DNA of 64,000 bases from Onchocerca volvulus (taxonomy: Eukaryota > Nematoda > Chromadorea > Rhabditida > Onchocercidae), in contig HG738137.1 of NCBI GenBank assembly GCA_000499405.2, positions 2,790,001 through 2,854,000 on the forward strand, written 5' to 3'. A program made the position numbers and the translations under genes. The notes beneath the pieces are model-generated. The model had not been told where the DNA came from, did not search any database, and saw nothing but the letters and a program-made list of their open reading frames with translations. Positions 50,158 through 62,239 of the stretch are shown here, one piece after another. Every line of letters starts with the position of its first letter. Positions within the stretch are counted from its first letter, which is position 1.

Positions 50158-50552
50158 AATATCTGATTTTGAATGTACTTTCAGTGTTTATATTTTCAAA
50201 TCACAATTATTTCAAAAAGAAAGAAATTTCACAACTATATGATGCATTTTTAAAAATTTCATTCATATCATCAAATATATTTTGATTAAAAAATCAAAAA
50301 CTTCTATCTTCAAAGACAATTTAAATTTGGAGCAATAAAACGCTGATTATTTAATTATTTTCCCATTCTTCAACCTTCTTCCCAATATAAGGATGAAATA
50401 AGTCTCAGCAACAGAATGACACACATATAATTTCGGATTCTACTTTTGTTGCTGTATTGCAATTTGAAATTATAAATGATCAATTTTATTCCAGACAGAA
50501 AATTTTCCTAATACAATGGTGATATCAATATTGATATTCGGGTGGAATGCAG
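49960..50552. other. 3' flank of the AT-hook gene with a 61-base T tract
   Basis: Contains the 3' end of the AT-hook gene and an unbroken run of 61 T at 50096-50156. Otherwise ordinary A+T-rich DNA. Confidence 0.6.
50096..50156. repeat. Poly(T) tract, 61 bases
   Basis: The longest pure homopolymer in the window, shortly 3' of the AT-hook gene stop. There is no retro-copied sequence on either side. It is likely variable in length and hard to sequence accurately. Confidence 0.9.
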
Positions 50553-50636
50553 TTGCAAAACGCGATTACTGATAAAGATATCACTCGTTTGACACTAAGT
50601 TTGAGTAAGATGCGAAATGTGAGCTTTGGTTCTTAA
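50553..50636 (+). CDS. Possible orphan terminal exon, unknown
   Basis: After an ATGCAG acceptor-like site ending at 50552, 27 codons of balanced composition (LQNAITDKDITR..., ending SFGS) run to TAA at 50634-50636 in a GC-richer patch. An ATG two codons upstream would give a 29-residue frame preceded by an in-frame stop. It lies about 600 bases after the AT-hook gene stop, so it could be an alternative 3' exon of that gene or belong to an unseen gene. Confidence 0.25.
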   Translation: MQNAITDKDITRLTLSLSKMRNVSFGS

Positions 50637-53600
50637 GGATTCTTTGTTGATTAGATGAAATCGGAATCAGTTTTATTCCTAATCATTATGAGATCTATTC
50701 AAATAATATCAATATGATCGAAAAACATTCAGATTAGCTAAACTATTTGTCATTTGGTTTTTCTCTTCAAAGATCTTATAATTTCTATCTTGTTTCAAGA
50801 ACATCATTTATCATTTTTTCACTCCTTTATATCCACATTATTGACTAATCTACCATGTCCAAAACTTATTAGTTATTTTTAATTTTATTTATTTTAAACG
50901 AAAAGATATTCTGTCTTTAAGAGTGTCTTGTTTATATATCAATTTAAAAGATGAATTTTTTAATCTACCATATTAGCTGATTAATTTAATTCTCAATTTA
51001 TGCTCATATAATGAATATAATCAATAAAAAGATAACATCATATAGCAAAGCATGATTTGGTATGAAATGATGCAATATGATATCATGGAAATAAAATGAG
51101 AATGATATGATATGATGTGACATGATAAGATCAATCAGTTTCATCATTTCGAAATGCAAAATAATTGATTTGCACAGCACGATATGGAAAGAATTATTAT
51201 TTTATTCTTTATGACGAGAATTATTTTTTATATCATGTGGATTTTTTTTTATCATTGTCAAAGTACAATTTACGTACATAAAAATATATGTGCTTGATCA
51301 ACACGCTAATTAGTATGATATTTTTAGCTTTGATATTATTGATTTTTATCACAGAAATTTTAATTCTTACAGCAAAAAATATTAGTTTGTAACAATTTCA
51401 AGATGGCTTCTTTACTTTTTTTTTTCAAAAGTTTTGCAATTCGATCAATGTATAGCAATAAATTTAATGGTTACTAAAGAAGACATCTTGTTTTCCCAAT
51501 AAATCTAACAAATTTTTGATCTATGATAGAATTTAATCATCTTTTGTATTTTTATTTTTTTCAGACGATAAAAAGAATTCAGCATCCATATTAACTGATT
51601 TTTTTTTTTTTTTTTTAATATCGCTTTTTAATTTTTTTTCAATATTAATATCTCTTATTTTTCAATTTCAAACATTAGTTAACATATTTTCATCTCATTT
51701 AAATCTAATTTTCATGTACATATACGACTTTTTTTTTTTATCTGATGATGTAAACTTTTTATTTTCTCATGTATTCAATTTTTATATTCGAAAAGATGCA
51801 AATGTTAGAAGATAAAATAGTTTTATTTCTTCTCTTTTCTCGTTTATAATAAAAAAAAAAAAGTATAGGACAAATATTAGCATTTGCCGGTCTTTAATGA
51901 ATGTTTTAAAAAAAAATTTTTAGAAGGACAAGCGATAATTATTTTGCCAGTGATATGAAGAATATTGTGGTTAATAAATTTTTGTTGATATTTTTAAGCA
52001 TCAGTTTCAGCATAATAAATTTCTATTTTCTCATGCATTTAAAATTTTAGAAATATAACGAAAAAAATAAAAAAAAAAAAAAAGAAAAAAAAGAGAAGAA
52101 ATTTGTAATGGAAGTGATCAATTCTGCAGCGAAATATGAAATGATTTTTTCCATTTTTTCCCGTTGCAAAAAGCCTTCAACAAAAAGACTTCTTTTCTCG
52201 AAATGAAAAAATGAGGACGAAATACGAATGAATGGCAGTTTTGATCGTATTTTATTTGCTTTCACTGGATGATTTGGATGAGTTTGGTCTGTTTTATCTC
52301 TTTTCCATAATACAATTGAAGGAATAGATGGGAGAAGAAAGAAAACGAAAAATGAAATATTTTTCTTTTGCATCGTAGGGAATTTTTTTTTCTCTTTTTT
52401 TTTAAATTTTGGATTTTGTTAAGAAAAAATGAAAGAATGAAATGAAAAATTATTCGTTTGAATGTTTCACTTCCTTAGCTTCATAGTTTTGGACGATTAT
52501 TTCGAATAAATATAAATTTTGACTTTGTATTAAAATTTATTTTATCGTAATGAAAAGGATGATATTTGTATGAAAAGAGTGGGAAATTTATATTTGGCAT
52601 ATGTATATATGAAATAATTTTGTTTATTTAAATATGTAATCTTCTGTCATTTGAATATTTATAGTTTATGTTTAGTTCGAATGAACATAAACAAAAAGGG
52701 AAAAATATTTCTTTCTTTGCTTCTTATTCTGTTTTAAAGTTTAATTATTATTTCATAAGGGCTGAATTATTTTGTGCAAATAAGTATGAGAAGCGAGTTT
52801 TTTTTTTATTTTTTCTGATTCATAATATCTAATATTAACCAGTTGATAACGTATTTGATATTATTGTAATCGTTAGTCACTAATATTTGAAATCATTAAT
52901 CGTTCATATTTGGAATCGCTATTCAATAAAACTATCAGAATTTATAACTCAAATTTTGTAATTATAAGTTCCTTCCTGGAGAGTCAAAATTAAATCATCT
53001 TATTCCTTATCTACTTATCAGCATATTTTACATATGTTTATCTGTTATAATAATACATTCAATTGATAAAAGTAACTGATGTTGATGAGTTGCCAAAAAA
53101 ATGATCAGTAAGATGAAAAGATAACATTGATAAGCATCTCATCACTTCTTAACCATTCTCATCGATTCTCAAAAATTCCAAAAATATTTCATTCCTTACT
53201 ATTAAAAAATTTCTTATTCAATCACTTTGTCTATTTACAGACAATTTTCTTTGCAATAATTATTTCTAACTTGGCGATATTTATTGCTTTTTTCGTCGTA
53301 ACTAAAGCTTTCTTTCAAAAAAAGGAAATTAGATGATTTTTATCATTTCATCAAATTAATATGCCAAATTTTTTTTTCTCCCTTCCAATGGTTTAATCTC
53401 ATTTTCCTCTGATTATTGCATCGTTGGTTGATTTATTGATAATTGAAATTTGATAAGGAATCCATAAATGCAAAAATGCATTTTAAATGAAGATATGAAC
53501 ATAGACAGGCATAATCCAAAAGATCAAACAGAGAAATGAAGGGACAGGCATAGAGCATTGAATTAGTCGAGAATAGCAATTTAGAGGGTCGAGGAGGGAA

Positions 53601-53730
53601 AATAATGAAAGGTTCGATCCAATTTTCGTTTTGCATCGATAAATGGTGTTGCACAAAGGCGGATGAATTCGAACAAAGTTTTCCTTCTTTCGTCTCGAAT
53701 TCGTTTTCCAGCTTGTCTGCTCTCTTCTTT
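50637..53730. other. Gene-poor stretch
   Basis: A+T-rich. Around 51060-51130 the plus strand has an irregular ATGAT/GATAT simple repeat. A minus-strand ATG frame at 52047-52373 (108 codons) starts with a signal-peptide-like segment (KKN followed by about 15 hydrophobic residues), then a polar part, then a Phe-run end. It has no homology I recognise and no splice context, so I leave it as a lead. No RNA genes are seen. Confidence 0.5.
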
Positions 53731-53929
53731 GGACTGTCTCTCGACGAATGAGAGAAGTGTTCTTTTTTTCTCTTTGGACTGATTCCCAAAGGACGAGGAA
53801 AATTGTTCTTTTTTTGGATTGATTTTTGAAGAATGGAGAAAATTGCTTCTTTAGACTGATTTCCGAAGGATGAGCAAAATGTTTCGTTGAATTGACATCC
53901 GAAGAATGAAGAAAGAAAGTACTTCGTTT
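53731..53929. repeat. Degenerate tandem repeat, five units of 36-45 bp
   Basis: A block resembling GGACTGATTnCCGAAGGATGAG followed by AAAATTGnTTC recurs with starts near 53731, 53776, 53816, 53854 and 53890, each unit shorter than the one before. The region is GC-richer than its surroundings. Two overlapping minus-strand frames cross it (53483-53959, 158 codons; 53433-53789, 118 codons). The repeat is not a multiple of three in length, so the frames do not repeat cleanly and coding is doubtful. Confidence 0.65.
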
Positions 53930-56900
53930 CATTCGTCTAGTCAATTTCATCTGTTTCATTTACTTCTTTTTTTTCTTTTTCGATTCATTCTTGTTATTTT
54001 TATTTCTTTTTTTTTGATTCATCCGAATCCAAACATTTTTGAATTGTACTATTGATTGATGATGATGATGATGATGAAAATGAAGTTTCAGATTTTGATA
54101 CTTTTTGTATAATTAAATAAATCTGCTTAATTAGAAAAAGCTTCTTGTAGATATTAGAGATATTTGAATTATTAGCAGAAATCGTAAGATAATCGATTTA
54201 AAAATTTTTAATGAATGAATGACTAAGTTTTGATGAAATGTTTCGTTTAGATGAAATGCTGCAATGCTTCGCTTAGATTAAAAATAGATTATTTGTTATA
54301 TAACAAATTAGAGAGATAAGATAAGAAAAGCATTCTCATATCAAATATCTATGATACTATCATTCTATCCTTTTGCGAAAATCGGAGAATGGCGAAGTGT
54401 CGTAAATTGATGATATAGCGCCAATAGTTCTTACTAAACTAATTTCCTTAATATATTGAGTAGCAAAAGAAGATATTTTGCTTAAAAATATTATTATACT
54501 AGTCGCAATAATTGCGTTTGAAATTGCATAGCCCAAAGAAATGTGACGTGCGACATTATTAATTAGTATTAATTACTTTATGCGCCGTATACCCAATCAT
54601 TATTGCGATGACATCGTATCTATTTATATCAGGTCATGCATAAGTTGCTACTACAAATAGTCAACCTTGATATGATGCATGAATTCTTTAATTTAACAAA
54701 TATTTACATTCTCGAATAAATCAATAAATCATAAGAATAACATTAAATTGTTAAAATGGGGAAAGACGAAATAAGGCTATCCAATGGTAAAAGTCTTGTT
54801 ATAAATGATATAAAACTCTTTAAAGGTCAATCAAAATGAATAAAAAATATTAAGTTATGAAATAATGAAAAGTGAAACTTCGCTCTCAACTAAATCAATG
54901 ACAAATTAATTATAATTAATTGTAATAAATCTTCTATTTAGTTTGAGAAGAATATGGAAAAGAAGAAATTCCATTTGATCTTCCATTAATTGTTTTTTTT
55001 AATTTGTTTCTTATTTTTTTGAATTTTAATTGATAAATTTAATATTTACTGATGATTCTTATTGTAATGTTGTTGGTGATACCACGATAGCATTGAGATT
55101 GTAATGCTTATGCATTATTTGCTTTCAAATGATTCAATTTACTGTTGAATTATTTTAAGGAGAAATAAAGATTAGTAAAAAGAAAAGAAGAAAATTGAAA
55201 CATTTATTTGGTATTTTTTAATTAAGATTTTATCATCAGGGAATCTAGCATCAGGACACTTAATTAAGCATACAGTATCGGGAAAAGCTTTTCAAACTTA
55301 TACTTTGGATAACTTATATTCATCATCGCTATATCTAACAATACAAAACTATTGAATCATTTTAAGGATTCATTCATTTAAACATGGTCAATCAATACTA
55401 CCATTACTACTCCTAGAAAATTTCAAAATGATCAGTTGAAAACATTTAATAGATTATTTTTTTTTTTTTAAACACAATATATTTTGTTGATAAAATAATA
55501 TTTACTAGGAATATTACATTCATAAATATTTATTTAAATAATCCATTTTTCGTAAATTAATTCCTTCCAACCTCTTTTTCTTTTTATTCTTAATATTGTT
55601 CAAACTTATTTACATACTTTGTAGATCAAATTTTCATTTCTTTACTGCCGTATTTTGACTAATGAAATTCACTCAGTTGGTCACTTAAAAGAATTATTTG
55701 TTTATCGGATTGGAATTGTTCTGAAGATTCATTTCGATCTATTCAAATCTTTTAATCAACTATTAGCATTCTTCCTTTCTTTCACTTCATCTCTTCTTGT
55801 CGCTTTTTCCATTTGTTCAAACTTCTCATTTTACATTTTAACTGATTTATATTTTACTATTATACATACATATTTATATAAAATGCATAGTAACTTTATC
55901 AAATTAAATAAAATGAATATTACGCGCGCAAAATAATCATGAATATCAATCAATATCTGATCTAATTTATTTATGAGTTTATTAGCTTTTATACTTTATT
56001 TGTATCAAATTTCAAACAAATATTATCATGATATGTTTATATTTGAATCGAAATTTAATTGACCCCATATTTCAAAATTCATTTATTTCAATCATTTTCT
56101 TCCCTTACATGAATATTTTCTTCCGTTACTATGGCAGCTGATAGTATAAATGGCAATGAAAATTATAAAGGAAGAAAAACGAAAAGTCAAATGATACTTT
56201 ATTTGCTTTCATAATATTTTGATATATTATTTGAAAAGAATATTTTTTTGAAATACTATTTTGTTTCCGTTTACATAATCATTGATCACTTGTTTACCAT
56301 TAGAATATAGTAATTTCTTCTTTCACTTTTTCTCTTTCTTTTTCCCTCCCTTTTGTCATATTTTCCGTTTCTGTTAATAAATTAAATAAAATTTAGGAAA
56401 CTTTTTCCTACTTTAACATATATAATTCAAAAAAAAAAAACATTTATATATATATTCCAATGCAAATTGGATAAGACAGAAAATAGATGAATAAATGATA
56501 ATCATTTAAACTTTTTTATATTGGAACATGACATGAATAAGGAAAGATTAGTGTTATTCTTCACAAATATAAAAAATAAATTGTTTTTTATTACTTTGTG
56601 ATAATTTTTTTATTTCAATATTATTAAAAATTTTTTTATTTTTCATAAACTTTTATGATTCGACAAGTATTTTTAAATTTTCATCTAAAATTGCTCCAAA
56701 TGTTGTTAGTAATCAATCAAATAAATATGTAAAAATTGAATTGATAAAATTTAATATTGAATGTATCAAATTATTGCTACTTTTATTTTCTTATCATTGG
56801 TGAAGAATCGTTTTATAGGATCAAAAAAAAAAAAAAGAATTTCAACTTTATAAATTTTGCAATTTTTATTTCCATCAATTTCCATATTTTCTTTTTTTTT

Positions 56901-59137
56901 TTTTGAAGATAGAAAGTCGACAAAAAGATCTGCTATATTTATAGAAACAAAAGGTTTAGAAAGTTGGATCATATTATCTTCTATTGAAAATTCTATTAAA
57001 TCATTTGATACATTGGAATAAAAGTTTCACACCTTAGTTGAAAGCGACTTTTCCCTTTTCTTTTTTTGCTGAAAAAAAAAAGTGAAAAATGAAAAATGAG
57101 AAAGAAATTCATTTATCAAATACCATGAAAATGATCTTTGGTCCAGAAAAAGGAAATACAATATAGGTATCATTGTGATAAAAATTTTAATACTATGATA
57201 TAAATTTTGTACTAAAAATATACTTTGAAACAAACTGCAATAGAAATTTTATTACTATGAAATAAAGTAAAACGAACTATAGCTTCTCATCCTTGAAATT
57301 TAAAACATAAATTTTGATTGAAATTAATCTTTTTTTTTTTGTTTGAAGAAAGAAATCAGCTTAATTTATCACTTAGAAATTATTAATGCTCTCAACCCCA
57401 CAATTAATTAAGCTGATACATGTTGACAATTATTTAAACTATGATTTCATGTCTAGTTTTTATTATAATACAAATTGTCAACATTTCATGTTATACTTCT
57501 TAATTATAACTATTACAATTTACTTTCCTCTTTCCCTCTTCTTCCTCTTTTTTTCTCTTTTATTCACACTCCCTCCATTCATGATATTGATGGAAAATGT
57601 GAATAGTGTTATTTAATTTCATGAATTACAGCAAAACAAAAGAAAAAAGTTAAAATTTAAATTTTATTCAATTCCAGTTTAGTTTTATTTAGCAAAAAAT
57701 TTTCACATCACATTGCTAATTTTCCATTGTTACATCAATTTCATACAACTGATAATGATAATTTTTTCTTTTTCTTAATAAATTTACAAATATTTTCTTT
57801 CTCTCTCTATCTTCTTCTTTTTTTTTTCATATTAGCAATGTGATTGTAAAAAAAAGCAACGTAACAGAGGAACATGTTGTAATATCTGATAAGGATAATC
57901 ACTGTAAAACAGTATGCTATAGAAAAGATAAAAAGTGATACTGATAAGAAAGAGAATGAGTAATACTAGTGAGGTTTTCATCTGATTTAAATTTCTAAAA
58001 AAGTTCATTTAAAAAAAAATATATATATTAAATTCTTGCGAAAGAATTACATTTTTACAATGTAGATAATTTTTTCCCTTACCCTTCTCATCCTCTTTTT
58101 CCATCCGTTCCTCTTCTCTTCCAACGCTCTTTCGACCATTCTCTTCTTCCTTTTTCACACCCAACGCACACAATTCGTCGTAAATCCGTTTTCCGTTGTA
58201 ATACTAAACATTTGAAACATAAACCGGAACTGCTCATTCCCATTTTTCCATTTGTGTAATTTTAAAAGTGAAAATTTTCAATAAATGTAAGCAATAAAGA
58301 CTTAAGTAAAATTCACTTTTTTAAAAATATTTTAATTAAAAACTTAAATTTTTTAAATGCATAAAATTTTTTAACTATTTTGATTAATGAATTACTATAG
58401 ATTTTTTCTCTTTTTTTTTTTTGCTATAAATTTTCTATTTTTTTACATATCAGTTTCTCATTGGTTATAAAGATGGTAGAAATATTGGAAATCGAAAATG
58501 TGACTGTTCAAGTGATTCAAAAAGGAACCACTTGAAAAGTTATTGAAAAATATTTTAATATTATTATTTTTAATATTGCTTGGTGAAAATCCATTTATTC
58601 TCATCCATTTTATCATTCATTATTTAATTTAAATCAAAAGAAAAACAAAGGAAATTGCGTTTAGGATGAGAAATTCTTTTTTATGCTCATTATAAGAAAT
58701 AATAGCTAAATTGATCAATTTTAATTTTTCAGTTTCTATTTCAACTATTTGTGCTATATAGCTCATCAATGAACTTAAAATAGTAAAAATACAAAATCAT
58801 TAATTGATAATTATATATGTTGCTATTAAATCCAAATGATGCATTATGAATTAATCTATACAATTTCCTTTTTTTAATCATTTTACTTAGTAATGTTAAT
58901 AATTTCGAAAAATGAAAAAAATTCAGGAAATGATAAAATTTATTTTCTCTTGTAAAATTGCTTTTAAAGATAATTTATCTCGGTGCTTTTTTCAACATTT
59001 CCGAAATGCTGAATTATTTGGAACAGATATTTGGAAATTAAAATTTTCGTTAATTTCAAGCAAATTGACAGAATTTGCATATTTTTGTAGGACAAATTTG
59101 ATAGGCTTTGCATGCCTCAGGTTACTCATTAAGTGGA
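53930..59137. other. Gene-poor stretch 5' of the GLYAT-like gene
   Basis: Contains a small (GAT)n repeat at about 54057-54076, an 18-bp palindrome at 54291-54308, and a pyrimidine-rich, GC-richer patch at 58080-58200. The patch sits about 1 kb before the GLYAT-like start and may belong to its promoter. Frames at 55655-55936, 56766-56972, 57027-57233 and 57386-57616 are Phe/Leu/Ile/Lys-rich chance frames. No RNA genes are seen. Confidence 0.5.
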
Positions 59138-61240
59138 ATGTTGAGAATATTCGAAACAGCTGACGAACTGAAGGAAGCCGAATTGTTAACGAGTGATTCG
59201 ATCTTTCTTCTACCTGTACATTATTCCATACGACATGAACGTTTGGGTATTTATCCAGAAGCAAAATGTACCGTACTGGGATATCCGGAGAAGGCACCAT
59301 TCATATGGATGGTAATACGACGCAACAAATTCACAAGGTTGTTTGCAGGGGAAAATATAATTCAATCCATAAAGTTGTGAAATTTTTCGAAAATCTTTTT
59401 TTCGCCCATTTTGAAAATGAAAACAGTTCGAGAATTTCATTTTCATTATTTTCTGTAAATTCGTTGGCAATAATTTTTCTGCGATTTATATCATTTCCTA
59501 CATTATTATTACTGTTTTACTGACTTTTTTTTTCTTTTTTTTTTTTTCGAATGAACACGCAGGGCTTCTAGAAATCATGTTTGATCGAATAGGCATTTGA
59601 TTTTAGTGAAGAACGGGAAGAGCGGAAAAATGAAAGGAAATCAAGGAGAAAGGAGAGTATATTTGACGTGAATTCCTGAAAATATCGGATAATGGTGGTG
59701 ATGTAGGAGCAGGATGTTGAAGGAGAAATTGAAGGAAGAGGAGGAAAAGGAGGAGGATGTGTACAGGTGAGCTTGCTTTAGGGCCCACGTGTTCGTATGC
59801 AGTCGTACGCAACGTTTTGTCGACGTCGACGATATCGACGCTTTCCTGATTCACTCTATTCCACATCTTCTCAAATTAGATCAGTTTGCTGCACGAATTC
59901 TCGGCATGCATTTGAGCAGGTTTTCATTTTTTTTTTTTGTCATAAACTTCTTATCAATTATATTAAAGAAAATTGTTAGTTTTTTGAAATACTGTTTGCA
60001 TTTACCATAAAAACATTTATCTTATAAACATGATAATCATTTAAGTTGTGCAAATTTTTAGGATAAAATATTAAAATTAATCTAATGACGTTTTAAATTT
60101 TTAATAGGACAAGGAATTTTTGCTTATTTTTTAAAGTCTAAAATTTTTTAAAGAAATTTGATTAATCAAAATTTTTAAGTTTGAATAATTTTCAATAAAA
60201 AACTTATTCAACAGTTTTTTATATATTATTCTAAAATTTTAGTCGAATGACTGAATTGCTTTCGACTCATTTTGATTTCTCAGCTCCAAGTTATCTGTCC
60301 AATTATTTCGTCATAGACAAGCATAAACAAAGGCAGATTATCGGCATGGATATTAAACTTGCTGAGGGTTATTCATTTTTGGAACTCGATCCAAAGGTTT
60401 GTTCATTGTCAGATTTTTTTGGCAAAGTTTGTAAGCTTCAAAATTTAATAAGTTTAAATGAAAGTATGTTCGGTCATTTTTATGACATCATTGGAGATCT
60501 TTCTTTGTAGCGTCATGCTGATACGATAGCAAGTTGTTGGAAATTTTCAACACATGGCGATCGTGATCAGTTTGAAGCAAAGATTCGCCGCTTACCATCG
60601 ATTGGTGTCCAAAATCATGATGGAACATTGGTATCATTCACCGTTTTGGATGCTGCTGGATTCTTCAATAATCAATTCACATTTGCGGAACATCGTCAAC
60701 GTGGATTAGCTGATCGAAGTGAACTCAGATTATGTCAAAAAGTTTGTTCTTCCATAATTATTTGTCTTCAGCAAAGTATAAAGTCTGAAATTTGTCCATT
60801 TTATCAATGACATATTTTGTTAACTATTTTGCTATGCTTATTATGATTCGATTGGTCATAGGTTTTATTGGCAATTATTGTACATATGGATGAGTCTAAT
60901 CAAATTTTATAAAAATTTCATTTTATTCTCATTTTCAAATCTACGAATATTCCAGTGGGAAAGGATTTAGATGTATTAGAATATCCAATTTCATTAATTC
61001 TTATTTTCCATTATGCATGTTCTGTTTAAATGAAGTTACTTTATAAATTGGATATTTTAATTCCAATTTTAGGTAATATCATTTGGATTGCATCCGATGA
61101 AATTTGTAGAGCACGAAAACACAGCTGTTCTAGACCGTTCTTGCCGATCACAGTGGTGGAGTACTGTAAATGATGAAGCTGGCATTCCTGTAATTAACGA
61201 TCATCGCGCTGTTTATCGAAGAATATCATCACATTTGTAA
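59138..61240 (+). CDS. Glycine N-acyltransferase-like protein (GLYAT family, GNAT fold)
   Basis: Five in-phase exons: 59138-59337, 59803-59919, 60243-60396, 60511-60741, 61073-61240 (TAA), 289 residues; human GLYAT has 296. The family transfers acyl groups from acyl-CoA to glycine or related amines. The N-terminal half (MLRIFETADEL...) has the length and layout of the GLYAT N-domain. The C-terminal half follows the GNAT/FR47 plan: HADTIASCWKF, an acidic-strand segment (HDGTLVSFTVLDAAG), then FTFAEHRQRGLADRSELRL, which matches the acyl-CoA loop region (PEYRGKG-type), and GLHPMKFVEHEN as the last beta-alpha pair. The start is the first ATG after a GCCTCAG acceptor at 59120, a possible trans-splice site. 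A GTAATA donor at 59312 would break phase; the GTTGTT donor at 59338 fits. An alternative exon 2 acceptor (CTTTAG, 59781) also fits phase. AATAAA at 61375. Confidence 0.77.
59600..59765. repeat. Polypurine (A/G) tract in intron 1 of the GLYAT-like gene
   Basis: The plus strand is mostly A and G for about 160 bases (GAGGAGGAAAAGGAGGAGG and similar), broken by a short mixed patch near 59660-59700. It is GC-richer than the host intron. Such tracts can adopt triplex structure or bind splicing factors; nothing in the sequence decides. No frame through it joins the flanking exons better than direct splicing. Confidence 0.6.
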
Positions 61241-61963
61241 GCTACTAGATTTTGTGAAGTGCATTTTAGTACTTTACTCCGAAATATCTGTCTTGGCGAA
61301 TTTCAAATTTCTCAAAAATCCAAATTGATGTAAATGTCGACATTGTTAATTTAAATTACATTACTATCATTCAAAATAAAAATGATACCAAGTTTGATGT
61401 AAATTATTCATGAAAGCTTGCTATATTTAGATAATAAAATATTTGCTATATGTAATATGCAGATAATTAAGATGATGGAATTAAATAAATCATTATTTAT
61501 GTAAATTCATCATTTTAATCATTCAAATCTTGTTGCATCCAAAGGCTATTTGTTGTATACTGTAAATTTTTTTAAAATTCTATCAAGAACTTAGTAATAC
61601 ATCATCAAAAAAAAAAAAGTATATTATGGAGCAAACTATTAAAGAATGGTTCTTATAATTATTCAAAAGTAATTAGAGATGACAATATTAATTGATCGCT
61701 TATTTTTCATTTTCATAATATTTATTTGAAAAAAATGACAAAAAAAAAAAGTTACATATTTCTTTTTGATGATATATGACATTTTGCTGCTGTTTCTTTT
61801 TCTTTTTTTTGTTGAAACTATTTAACAAAGTTCATTATCATTTGATTGATTAGAATATTCTTTATATTCACACGTTCTCATCAAATTCACAACATTGCAT
61901 GATATTAGAATATTGGGAAAGTTCTTGATATTGTGGCAGGAATAAGTCTTGGTCAGAAAGGTT
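61241..61963. other. 3' flank of the GLYAT-like gene
   Basis: Contains the probable poly(A) signal AATAAA at 61375-61380. The rest is A+T-rich with A runs near 61608 and 61740. Nothing else is recognised. Confidence 0.6.
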
Positions 61964-62239
61964 TTATTGATTGATAGAGAATGCATTCCTCGTCAGTGTT
62001 TTGATTAGAATAAAGTCAGATAATACCACCATTGTAGTTGATCGTTTGGTTGTAGTTGAGATGAAGTGGGTATAGCCGAATTGCATTGAATAGGAGAGCA
62101 TTGATTGTCTTTTTTTTGCATAAAATTTAGCGACTGTTGAGTTGACTGATTGAGTAACTACTGATCCGGTGATCGCTGGAAGCTCCTTTTTATATCCATA
62201 TTCCTTAGTACTTTTAGTGTGCGGTGAATCACAAACATT
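61964..62239 (-). CDS. Possible exon: 91-codon open frame without ATG start, unknown
   Basis: On the minus strand one frame is open from 62239 to a TAA at 61964-61966 in a GC-richer patch. The predicted peptide is balanced and Ser/Thr/Lys-rich (with ELPAITGSVVTQ and FGYTHFISTTTKR), unlike chance frames nearby. It could be a terminal exon, since several AG dinucleotides inside its first part could serve as acceptors (for example near 62206). No family is recognised and no partner exon was found to the right. The opposite strand of the patch is not convincingly open. Confidence 0.3.
   Translation of the reverse strand, partial: NVCDSPHTKSTKEYGYKKELPAITGSVVTQSVNSTVAKFYAKKRQSMLSYSMQFGYTHFISTTTKRSTTMVVLSDFILIKTLTRNAFSINQ

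Noticed and set aside
53611..53620. GGTTCGATCC resembling a tRNA T-loop
   Set aside because: No paired acceptor stem, anticodon arm or D arm could be placed around it on either strand.
55655..57616. Several frames of 60-93 codons
   Set aside because: Phe/Leu/Ile-rich chance frames over T-rich tracts without splice signals or motifs.
59210..59523. Minus- and plus-strand frames overlapping GLYAT exon 1 and the following intron
   Set aside because: Shadows of the GLYAT-like exon or read-through into the intron; the spliced plus-strand model keeps family length and motifs.
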